Assembly: GCA_963978545.1 (NCBI GenBank)
Contig: OZ021727.1
Span: forward strand, 18,674,743 to 18,738,742
DNA length: 64,000 bases
Source: Linyphia triangularis
Taxonomy: Eukaryota; Arthropoda; Arachnida; Araneae; Linyphiidae
Direction of reading: 5' to 3'
The notes beneath the pieces are model-generated. The model searched no databases. It was not told where the DNA came from and saw nothing but the letters and a program-made list of their open reading frames with translations. Every line of letters begins with the position of its first letter. Position 1 is the first letter of the stretch. The position numbers were made by a program, and so were the translations under genes. Below, piece by piece: positions 59,901 through 64,000 of this stretch.

Positions 59901-62557
59901 TGAAGCAAGAATGGAAGTTGCAGACATAACATAATCATTAAACGCTGTGGTTTCTTTAGTTTTTGACAATCTCTAAGCTGCCGTGGTTATTTTCTTCTGA
60001 AGTAGATGGAATATTCTTAGAATTGTTTAACCTTTTTTTATTATTATTCTTCAGAAATCAAACCTGTTTATGGCTCAATTGGGAAAAGTGGTTCTTCAGC
60101 TTTGTTTTCCTGTTTTTCAATCTATTCATTGTGAAAATTTTCAATCGGATCTAATCAGCTTTTTGGATTCTTTGCAGCATATTCGATAACCATCATCATT
60201 GTCGTTTCCAATTAAAATCTCTTTTACTGCCTTCTTTTCCATTTTCTTTATTTTGTTTGAAAATGTGAGCTTAAACAAGTACAACCACTGAATCTTGGGT
60301 GTAATAAACTTGGTTTCATACCAGCCCACAGTTCTTGCTGTCATTTTCCTTAGACAGTTTGTTGTTCCTGTGTGATTTAAAAAATATATGTTGCTGGGTT
60401 GATCATTTAAGTCCATAATAAGCCCAATTTGAGGTAATTTTTCCTATTCCTGCATCATAGCATGTGCTATCTAAATAACTGATTTTTTTACTTTCATCAA
60501 TCATTTTGCTCTTGTGAATAAGGCATGATTTCCCGCTGCTTAATTCCATGTTCTTGTAAAATTTTCCTCGTTGATTCATTGTTAAATTTGAACCCATAAT
60601 TACTTTTGAATGATATGCCAAGCTACTTTTATTTTCAATATCATTTGCTTAATCTTTTCTGCAACTTCCAAATTTTCCTTGATGAATAAAATGGCTCCGA
60701 CTTATACAGTAATCTTTAAATAGAACAAGGTAACGGTAGCCACATTATAACTTGTTAAATGGGCTACAAACATCTGTGTGCATTGAAAGACCTGGTTTTG
60801 TCTCTCGCTCTCAAGTGCCAAATTTCAGTCTGTATATTCTTCCATAAATGCAACCTTCTCATAAATTGTAATTTAATTGAACAACAATGCCAAATTCTTG
60901 AATTGAAAAAACGTTGCTTTCGCATACCTTTTATTTTGAAGTCTCAATACTTTGTGGTATAGTTGCAACAAGTTTTTTTCCCTCAAACATATTCACAGCA
61001 GCTAAATTTTTCTGGAACTACATTTTTCAATACCAATTTAAACACACCTCCATTTCTAGATCTAACACCAGCCATTTTAACTCTTCCACCTATAACTAAT
61101 TTGTATGTTTCACCTGTTGATGATTACCATAAGAACATTTATCTTGAAATTATAAAACTGAAAACTAATTTTTCTTAATGCTTATAACGTATCACCCATT
61201 GTCAACTGAGTCTAAAGAAAAAATAGGTACTAAATAATTTGACAAATACCTGTCGTTGCCATATAAACCTATAATTTTTAACCAAAATATTCTATGCAAA
61301 CGTCAAAGTTTTATATTCTGAAACTAACAATCTTATTTAATATCCCAGGTTTATAATAATTTGTACTGATTTTAAGCAAGAATTGTAAAGCAATTATGTG
61401 GCTTCAGTGATTGGGGTGTGTTCATAGATTAAATTGCTAAATACTCAATCTGAGTTGAATATTATCCACATTTGGCATTTTATTCATGAAATCCTTTTGA
61501 ATTTAAGCCACTCACTTCTAATGTATTCATTCTTAGCTATTTGCACTAAATGTTTGTAAAATGTATTTTTAAACTGTGTTACTGTTTTATGATTGTGCTG
61601 TTGAAATAAAAAATCTGACTTTGAAATTATTTTTCAGTGTCTTTCTTTTCTTCTGCAATGGAAGTGGTAAGAAGAACTTTTAAATGTTTATGTTTGTTTA
61701 ATATTGTTTCTTTAACTGTTAACAAAATAATGTGTGTCCCCCCCCCCCTTTTTTTAATTACTATTATTGTTATTTCTAGTGTTGGAAAGGCACAGGAGAC
61801 AAAAGTTTAGCATATCGTATTCATAATACCGTTGAATTCAAAAACAATTGCAAGCTTCTTGGCAATGCCTTTTCTGAATCACAGTATTTGTAAGTAATTC
61901 AAGTAATTTTTATTATTCATCAATGCTTTTACCTTATCTTCTTTTAATTTTTGCCTGAAGCTATAGGGGACAAACAGGTATTGTACAACATCGCTCTCCT
62001 AACACAAAAAATCAGTTCATTAGTTAATGTTCTGTGCTACCACCATTTATATGATCTACTAAATAAATTTCATCTCATAGTTGTCTTAACTTGATATTAG
62101 AATTATGTTATCCCTATATACTCTTTTAAACAAATCATACTTAGAATAGTTTTATCTTGCGCTTATTTCATTGTGGTAATATAATGCTATGCACCCTACT
62201 TATTCCCTTGTACCTTACTATTTTTATCATAGTAATTCAATTTTCTCTTTTTGTATGACTACAGATGATTCAGTTTTAATTAAAATTTAATCAACTAATT
62301 TAAGTTTTCTATTTGATTAGAATTTATATGCTTGAAACTATAGTAGTTTTATAACAGAAAAAAAAAATCTAATTAATATCAATTGAAAAAGTTTTAAGTA
62401 TTCGTTAATAACACTTGAGATGTATTTAAAAACAGTATAAAAACTTCACATTAATGTTACAATATTTCATTTGCTTAGCAAATGTTTCTTCAAGTGTCTC
62501 TGTGAAACAGAAGAGGTGGATAAACTAATGGAAGTTTATGAAAAATATATTCCAAAT
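32131..62557 (+). CDS. PTCD3: PTCD3 / mitochondrial ribosomal protein mS39 (18 exons, 3' end outside the window)
   Basis: Eighteen exons join into 1347 bases, exactly 449 codons, with every junction phase consistent. PTCD3 (mS39) is a pentatricopeptide-repeat protein of the mitochondrial small ribosomal subunit that helps bring mRNA to the ribosome. Recognition rests on family motifs in order: VIPYRIERGPTDILKALSST, DDPFCIPASNLTKRSFALSK, KKAASYFLEKYPELF, GITVNQELKQDLLELLCFYN, AEKLFEEMEKNNLAYSTMI, LFDEMKDKGF...YNGFI, MLADGIHPDLYTMNSVLEVL, EPSLGTYHLIL, FFSSAMEV, SLAYRIHN and EVYEKYIP. The first 20 residues are Arg/Lys-rich with no acidic residues, as expected of a mitochondrial targeting peptide. 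Human PTCD3 is near 690 residues, so about a third lies beyond 64000. Introns range from 80 bp to 6.5 kb and carry most of the transposons in this half of the window. Exon choice depends on reading splice sites by eye. Confidence 0.93.
32398..32444 (+). CDS. PTCD3: PTCD3 exon 2
   Basis: Acceptor TTATTTTATAG, donor G|GTAAGT. Residues 20-36 read HQNFYSTGTQLKPDT, matching the family's FYSG-type segment after the targeting peptide. Confidence 0.85.
32910..33400. repeat. Diverged direct repeat in PTCD3 intron 2
   Basis: 32912-33020 and 33263-33400 share GTAG-AGCCGC, CAGATG, TTCCCACCAAT, AGCTGAGTAAC or CCGAGTAACCCG, and ACCTTGAGGATCCTTTTGGTAG. Unknown class and no coding potential. Confidence 0.6.
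33946..34084 (-). mobile_element. tRNA-derived SINE, 5'-truncated copy
   Basis: Same body as 12422-12602, but truncated within the tRNA-like head: it keeps the B box GGTTCGAGTCC and lacks the A box. Perfect 13-bp duplications TTCCTAAAAAAGG flank it (33933-33945 and 34085-34097). Lies in PTCD3 intron 2. Confidence 0.9.
34160..34780. repeat. Relative of the 43.4-45.2 kb element
   Basis: Contains TAATAGCCGCTATTGCCAAGATTT-like and GGTCATTTTCGCTGATGTAAAATC-like sequence, then TTTAATTAGATTTGCATGTTTGTC, matching the order of motifs at 43900-44890. Ends not defined. Confidence 0.5.
35652..35688 (+). CDS. PTCD3: PTCD3 exon 3
   Basis: Acceptor TTCATTTCTAG, donor AG|GTAACT. Residues 36-48, GSNEIVIPYRIE plus a split Arg; the EIVIP motif is conserved in the family. 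Confidence 0.9.
35800..35845 (+). CDS. PTCD3: PTCD3 exon 4
   Basis: Acceptor TGTTTTCAG, donor AAA|GTAAGC. Residues 48-63, GPTDILKALSSTIHK. Confidence 0.92.
35948..36016 (+). CDS. PTCD3: PTCD3 exon 5
   Basis: Acceptor ATTGTAG, donor AAA|GTATGA. Residues 64-86 include YKYEDDPFCIPASNLTK, a highly conserved family block. Confidence 0.93.
36744..37127. mobile_element. Short TIR element, CAGGGTTC family, with 5-bp target duplication
   Basis: Ends CAGGGTTCTCACGG and (reversed) CAGAGTTCCTACTC. The interior is full of CCTTAAAAGTCCTTAA-type repeats. ATCAT directly flanks both ends (36739-36743 and 37128-37132). Lies in the intron between PTCD3 exons 5 and 6. Confidence 0.85.
37320..37805. mobile_element. 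Short TIR element, CAGGGTGG family, copy 1
   Basis: Starts near GTGTCCACAGAACCGGGAAA and ends TTTTGTGGCCACCCTG. A block of about 43 bp containing GGGAAATGTCAGG, GCTTTTTGATTCTGGAAAA is repeated in tandem. No target duplication evident for this copy. Confidence 0.75.
38110..38366. mobile_element. Short TIR element, CAGGGTGG family, copy 2
   Basis: CAGAGTGGCCACTGAACC at the left and TTGTGACCACCCTG at the right; 257 bp. AATTA flanks both ends directly (38105-38109 and 38367-38371). Lies about 150 bp before PTCD3 exon 6. Confidence 0.87.
38521..38625 (+). CDS. PTCD3: PTCD3 exon 6
   Basis: Acceptor TTTATTTTAG, donor AAA|GTATGC. Residues 87-121, starting RSFALSKEAGKKAASYF. Confidence 0.94.
39001..39535 (+). 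repeat. Dispersed repeat family R2, copy 2
   Basis: Same order of blocks as 6061-6560, including CTTGGCAGATAGATTCGATG and AAACCAACTTGCCGTCATC. Lies in the intron between PTCD3 exons 6 and 7. Confidence 0.75.
41045..41168 (+). CDS. PTCD3: PTCD3 exon 7
   Basis: Acceptor TTTTAATCTCAG, donor G|GTAAAG. Residues 122-163, AFDPPLVYTEE to TIYDILIKK. Phase 1 exit. Confidence 0.92.
41626..41717 (+). CDS. PTCD3: PTCD3 exon 8
   Basis: Acceptor CCTTTTTAG after a long T tract, donor GAG|GTATAT. Residues 163-193, GITVNQELKQDLLELLCFYN and following. Confidence 0.94.
42665..42708 (+). CDS. PTCD3: PTCD3 exon 9
   Basis: Acceptor CATTTATAG, donor AA|GTATGT. Residues 194-208, ERFFSRNDNKGIKW plus a split Asn. 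An earlier GT (after AAAG) was not chosen because GIKW continues the family alignment and the phase of exon 10 requires this donor. Confidence 0.88.
43072..43156 (+). CDS. PTCD3: PTCD3 exon 10
   Basis: Acceptor ATATTTCAG, donor AAA|GTAAAT. Residues 208-236, NSNGRAEKLFEEMEKNN and YSTMIAGTSK, a PPR motif. Confidence 0.94.
43420..45174. mobile_element. CAGGGATG-TIR element with internal degenerate periodic sequence
   Basis: Ends CAGGGATGAGTTTTTT and (reversed) CAGGGATGACTTTGG, next to ATTACA on the left and ATTACT on the right (a 5-bp ATTAC target duplication, give or take one base). The interior from about 43880 to 44640 repeats motifs such as CATTTTCGTCGAG, GATATTACCGA and GCTATTGCCGAGATTT with irregular spacing. 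No transposase frame. Lies in the intron before PTCD3 exon 11. Confidence 0.75.
45492..45546 (+). CDS. PTCD3: PTCD3 exon 11, probably with a GC donor
   Basis: Acceptor TTAGTTTCAG. Residues 237-255, DANRAMALFDEMKDKGFS plus a split Gly. The likely 5' splice site is CTG|GCAAGT (GC-AG intron). A GT eight bases earlier (AAAG|GTTTTTC) has the same phase but is a poor donor and would drop three residues that keep PPR spacing. Confidence 0.82.
45627..45709 (+). CDS. PTCD3: PTCD3 exon 12
   Basis: Acceptor ATCTTATAG, donor TTG|GTAAAT. Residues 255-282, GTLEAYNGFITMIPLL to WEFTL, completing the PPR helix pair begun in exon 11. Confidence 0.93.
45872..46235. mobile_element. Short TIR element, CAGGGTGG family, copy 3
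   Basis: Left end CATTGTGGTCACAGAA (diverged), right end GGGGGCCACCCTG, with TGAAAG on both sides (45866-45871 and 46236-46241). In the intron after PTCD3 exon 12. Confidence 0.8.
46557..46860. mobile_element. Diverged inverted relative of the TTAA MITE at 22.4 kb
   Basis: TTAA then TCCCTTGACATACAATGGC. The interior carries CATCAAGAACTGCCTTCGG and GGTCGTGAATCGATGCTG, and near the far end TGTGTATATTCACTGCACAAAC, the reverse order of 22392-22607. The far terminus is lost. Confidence 0.55.
47036..47455. mobile_element. Short TIR element, CAGGGTGG family, copy 4
   Basis: CAGAGTGGTCAAAGAACCGG on the left, TTTTGTGGCCACCCTG on the right, flanked by AGGCA on both sides (47031-47035 and 47456-47460). 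In the same intron as copy 3. Confidence 0.88.
47839..47989 (+). CDS. PTCD3: PTCD3 exon 13
   Basis: Acceptor TTATTGTAG, donor G|GTAAGC. Residues 283-333, RLLSNMLADGIHPDLYTMN followed by SVLEVLSKTARWRKSLQL. The longest exon seen; a canonical PPR unit with the (I/V)xPDxxT core. Confidence 0.95.
48424..51099. mobile_element. CATGGTTC-TIR element nested in the hAT-like element
   Basis: Ends CATGGTTCGTACAG and (reversed) CATGGTTCATACAG, both followed inward by TCCTTAAAAGTCCTTA-type repeats. T5 on both flanks is compatible with a 5-bp duplication but is weak because it is a T run. The terminus resembles the CAGGGTTC family at 36744-37127. No long ORF. Confidence 0.75.
49547..50486. mobile_element. 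Short TIR element, CAGGGTGG family, copy 5 (940 bp)
   Basis: CAGGGTGGTGACAGACCGGG on the left, TTCTGTAGCCACCCTG on the right, with CAAAT directly on both sides (49542-49546 and 50487-50491). Larger than the other copies: the interior has two related blocks near 49740-49830 and 49920-50030 (CTGCATCCTTTA, ATGATTATTTT, TATATTAGA). Innermost level of the nest. Confidence 0.85.
51470..52290 (-). pseudogene. Transposase-like pseudogene of the hAT-like element
   Basis: Minus-strand reading from about 52290 gives RYDGTTSNTGLSNRSISKF, then HPVQAIVCLVHLNESSLRKV, RPISGPTSFSGLIGKLLTSF and LSTHHKYLWQICQEILTSK. In other frames further down come LTSRNPETSSIQDG and NILYWECCLTQENILVA-LTKGYKSLG. From memory this matches an uncharacterised transposon-associated protein family repeated in many arthropod genomes (DGT..NTG, SGP.SFSGPIGK, RNPG.SRWLTTANRI). 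Stops and frameshifts after about 51924 show it is dead. Catalytic residues cannot be assigned confidently. Confidence 0.7.
53600..53650 (+). CDS. PTCD3: PTCD3 exon 14
   Basis: Acceptor GTTTTATAG, donor G|GTAAGA. Residues 333-350, EPSLGTYHLILMTYCSF, the next PPR unit. Confidence 0.94.
53885..53945. repeat. (TA)n microsatellite followed by poly-T
   Basis: About 30 TA units running into a T tract, in the intron between PTCD3 exons 14 and 15. Confidence 0.95.
54302..54840 (-). mobile_element. HINE-like repeat family R1, copy f
   Basis: Plus strand starts TCAGTTACCCATATGGGG and ends GTAATTGAAAGTTGTGCAGTG then TTCCACACCCCTAG, followed by T. The CA-rich tract is only about 10 bases here. Shorter than copy e through loss of the middle part. 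In PTCD3 intron 14. Confidence 0.8.
55005..55085 (+). CDS. PTCD3: PTCD3 exon 15
   Basis: Acceptor CTTTTTTCAG, donor G|GTATGT. Residues 350-377, DFKNANILYEIVNEIENK and HTIRHPFD. Confidence 0.93.
55560..55820 (-). repeat. Probable 3' LTR of the Copia remnant
   Basis: On the minus strand a polypurine tract TGAGAGGGAA (55821-55830) is followed by TGTTGGTGTATATGGTAACA, a typical LTR start. About 20 bases of it resemble TATATGGCAACGACAGGTATT near 61265-61245, where the 5' LTR would be. The low-coordinate boundary is not defined. Confidence 0.5.
55912..56731 (-). pseudogene. Copia (Ty1) pol fragment: RT end and RNase H
   Basis: The minus strand reads LGINLMRNSDKRLSIYQQTY (end of the reverse transcriptase), KRFRLSESKPSEILSA, YLSAIAALVYISNYTRTDIA (connection domain), SPVEAEYASLFEDCREIIRI (the LSS.EAEY.A RNase H motif), then NRAKHIDNCNHFVKHLKSS and IADILAKSLEELKDKI, the standard Copia C-terminus (TKHID..YHF, ..LADILTK). 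Several frameshifts and stops. The upstream part of the same element is at 59819-61190, beyond a nested transposon. Confidence 0.85.
56732..59818 (-). mobile_element. DNA element with about 0.66-kb terminal inverted repeats, nested in Copia
   Basis: 56732-57416 and 59165-59818 are reverse complements over more than 600 bases with modest divergence: TAGTCCAGGC against GCCTGGACTA at the tips, GCAACGGAAGCTTTTTT against AAAAAAGCTTCTGTTGC, GGAACATTGTATCATATTGAG against CTCAATATGTTCC inside. They enclose a decayed minus-strand gene. Target duplication unclear (TATGT on the left, TATAA on the right). The superfamily is not assigned; long inverted arms are known in fold-back, Kolobok-like and Tc1-like elements. 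Confidence 0.85.
57440..59085 (-). pseudogene. Decayed gene of the long-TIR element, FEN/PIN-nuclease-like motifs
   Basis: From high to low coordinate on the minus strand: GHINYLKSLYLYSQKM and RRSDKLWGELGSDLIIEQVL, MRSLKSRGRRTRG (58780-59085), SVKRSDKEKTLGSAGAVWG (58509-58739), YILDGGSLLHRISW (58255-58482), GCTVHNADGNSDVDIVSTAV and TVTGEDTDQQILLLYHAK (57792-58112), FTGCDTTP-IFSIGKSSAFA (about 57675-57770), then a Cys-rich tail. A D-D pair in GEDTD followed downstream by GCDTT..GIGK has the layout of FEN1/XPG-type PIN nucleases (D..D and GCD/GIG helix-turn-helix). That functional reading is inference. The protein resembles a large family of uncharacterised repeat-associated proteins in invertebrate genomes. 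Frames are broken at several places. Confidence 0.6.
59819..61190 (-). pseudogene. Copia (Ty1) pol fragment: integrase and linker
   Basis: Minus strand from about 60790: TDVCSPFNKL-CGYRYLVLFK (integrase core start), VIMGSNLTMNQRGKFYKN (relative of the SDNG.EF segment), GYRICCKESKKLIRSDRL (the GYRLWDP..KII.SRDV motif), then a linker PSTSEENNHGSLEIVKN and DYVMSATSILASNEPMNYKE (the EP.TYEEA motif just before reverse transcriptase). Stops and shifts throughout. Gag and protease are not recognisable towards 61190. Confidence 0.75.
61638..61666 (+). CDS. PTCD3: PTCD3 exon 16 (micro-exon, 29 nt)
   Basis: Acceptor ATTTTTCAG, donor GTG|GTAAGA. Residues 377-386, VSFFSSAMEV. Short, but phase-correct and matching the FF.SAM family motif. 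Confidence 0.88.
61780..61889 (+). CDS. PTCD3: PTCD3 exon 17
   Basis: Acceptor TATTTCTAG, donor TT|GTAAGT. Residues 387-423, CWKGTGDKSLAYRIHNTVEF and following. Confidence 0.93.
62479..62557 (+). CDS. PTCD3: PTCD3 exon 18 (last one inside the window)
   Basis: Acceptor TTTGCTTAG, donor AAT|GTAAGT. Residues 423-449, FKCFFKCLCETEEVDKLMEV and YEKYIPN. The gene continues past 64000. Confidence 0.93.
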
Positions 62558-63128
62558 GTAAGTGCTTTTTTTTTTTTTTAACTGTAATGTAGCTGTGTGA
62601 TTTTGTAGAATAGTTTTAAAAAATTTAGTAACTTTTTTTGTTTAATACAAGTTTCTTATAAAATGCAACCAAAACAGTTTTAAAATGCTTAGAAAATAAT
62701 GTTTTATTTTCTAATCATTTTAAAACTGCTTAGGTTGCATTTTGTAAGACACTTGTATTAAACAAAAAAAGACTTTGAATTTGTTGCTGCTCTGTTAGGT
62801 TCTTTTCACACTATCTAGTTATAACTGTACTTCAACTTTTTTTTTTTTTAATCGCTTTAACTTCAAAGATTAATTTATGGTTTCACATTAGGTGGCCCGT
62901 TACCCTTGAGCCACTTTAGTGCAAACTTGTTGCTCTGAATTTTCACGGTCCTGTTCTTTGTCATGTAATCAAAATAGGATTGTGTGAAAAGAGCCTTATG
63001 AGTAAACTTTATATCTGGTAATTCTCATTTCTTACATTGTCTGGAAAAATGACAATTTATAAATGGTATTTCGATTACTAATTGATTGAGGGGATGCTTT
63101 AAAAATAACTTGTTGAAAGTTTAATTAC

Positions 63129-63601
63129 CAGGGTTCCCACGGTCATCAAAAGTGGTTAATATTTTGTAACTGGTTTTCCTAAAAAATACTTGAAAATGCT
63201 TATAGTCCTTCAGGGTTCCCACGGTCATTGAAAGTCATTAAAAGTGCTTAATATTTTTGAACTTGTTTTCAAGGCCTTAAAAGTGCTTGAAAATGCTTAG
63301 AGGTGCTTGAAACTGCTTAAAGGTCCTTACCGCGATTTAAAGTCTAGATTATTAAAAGACTAGATTTTATTAAAAGTCTGTGACCGCGACTTATCTGCAC
63401 CGTATCGGAGTTTTCCGACGTATTTGTGTTACACATCCACCAACTTGTAACTCTTTTGGTAGAATATACTTTATTAAAAATTTATATATATACATGATGC
63501 CTGAAAATAAATTTTCAAAGGTCCTTAAAAATATTAATTAGGTCCTTAAAAGTAATTGAAAAGTCATTGATTTTCATTCTGTGATTTGAGTGGGAACCCT
63601 G
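63129..63601. mobile_element. Short TIR element, CAGGGTTC family, with duplicated left end
   Basis: CAGGGTTCCCACGGTCAT occurs at 63129 and again at 63211; the right end is GTGGGAACCCTG at 63601. The interior matches 36744-37127 (TTGGTAGAATATACTTTATT, GGTCCTTAAAA, TTTTCATTCTGTGATTTGAG). No clear target duplication. Beyond PTCD3 exon 18. Confidence 0.82.
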
Positions 63602-63604
63602 TTT

Positions 63605-63965
63605 TTAATTTTTGTCATTTATCGGCACTGCACCAAAATTTTTTGGTTTCGTTTGGTTTATATTTACTGATTGGTGGAGTAGAAATCGAATGGTTTGAAT
63701 TACACACTGTACTCTATGAGACGAACATGTGAGATTAGTGTTTACGTTTTGTGAGCCAAAAAATGAAATACCATCATCAAAGTCTCTTTTTAAGGCAAAA
63801 TGTGAATTGTACTTGATAGATTTTGATATTAACGCTCTGGGCAAAGCAGCTGTAAAATCGCACATTAAAGACCCGATTCATGAAAATAAATTTTCAAAGG
63901 TCCATAAAAATATTACTTAGGTCCTTAAAATTCATTTATTTTCAATCAATGATTTCATTAGGAAC
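63605..63965 (+). pseudogene. Remnant of a larger CAGGGTTC-family element with a BED-like zinc-finger segment
   Basis: The plus-strand frame at about 63729-63890 reads VFTFCEPKNEIPSSKSLFKA then KCELYLIDFDINALGKAAVK and SHIKDPIHENKF. This resembles the N-terminal zinc-finger segment of transposon-encoded proteins (KAxCxxC...GxxAxxxHxxxxxH). The second Cys is Tyr here and the frame ends soon after. It then runs into CAAAGGTCCATAAAAATATT, the terminal sequence of the CAGGGTTC family, so it looks like a deletion derivative of an autonomous element. Confidence 0.5.
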
Positions 63966-64000
63966 CTTAGTTACTTATTAATCGTTAAATTGCATTGAAA

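Overview
This is a 64 kb piece of an animal nuclear genome. It is very AT-rich, with long homopolymer runs, microsatellites and many layers of transposable-element remains, and it holds one recognisable host gene whose small exons are spread over more than 30 kb. The Gag-like protein of the LTR element at the left edge (repetitive coiled coil, CCHC knuckle, tRNA-Leu primer site), the LINE tail and the huge intron load suggest an arthropod, most likely a spider. That assignment is inference from recalled family resemblance.

Layout. 1-3393: an internally deleted Ty3/Gypsy LTR element, with its left LTR cut by the window edge; gag and protease are fused in frame to the integrase C-terminus. 3394-6560: a duplicated AT-rich unit, a decayed minus-strand coding region of unknown identity (about 4310-5710) and a dispersed repeat. 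6.5-20.8 kb: AT-rich intergenic DNA with four more GC-balanced islands (possible regulatory DNA), a tRNA-derived SINE sitting inside one copy of a tandem duplication, a fold-back element, and scattered members of one repeat family. That family has Helentron/HINE-like architecture, and one copy carries about 80 GT units. 20.8-26.4 kb: a head-to-tail dimer of the same family, a TTAA-flanked MITE, a LINE 3' end, and a triplicated possibly transcribed region ending in AATAAA. 27.2-30.1 kb: an hAT-like element with perfect 8-bp target duplications. 31.2-31.4 kb: a small TIR element.

32131-62557 (+): the first 18 coding exons (449 codons, all phases consistent) of PTCD3/mS39, a pentatricopeptide-repeat protein of the mitochondrial small ribosomal subunit. 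The gene runs off the right edge. A CRE palindrome and a YY1-like motif lie at its start, and one of its introns appears to be GC-AG.

The PTCD3 introns hold the richest mobile DNA. There are five CAGGGTGG-type short TIR elements, several with 5-bp target duplications, and related CAGGGTTC/CATGGTTC elements. A three-level nest occupies the 47.99-53.60 kb intron. In the 55.09-61.64 kb intron a Copia remnant is split by a 3.1 kb element with about 0.66 kb terminal inverted repeats and a decayed gene with FEN/PIN-nuclease-like motifs. No prokaryotic features, CRISPR arrays, rRNA genes or intact tRNA genes were seen.
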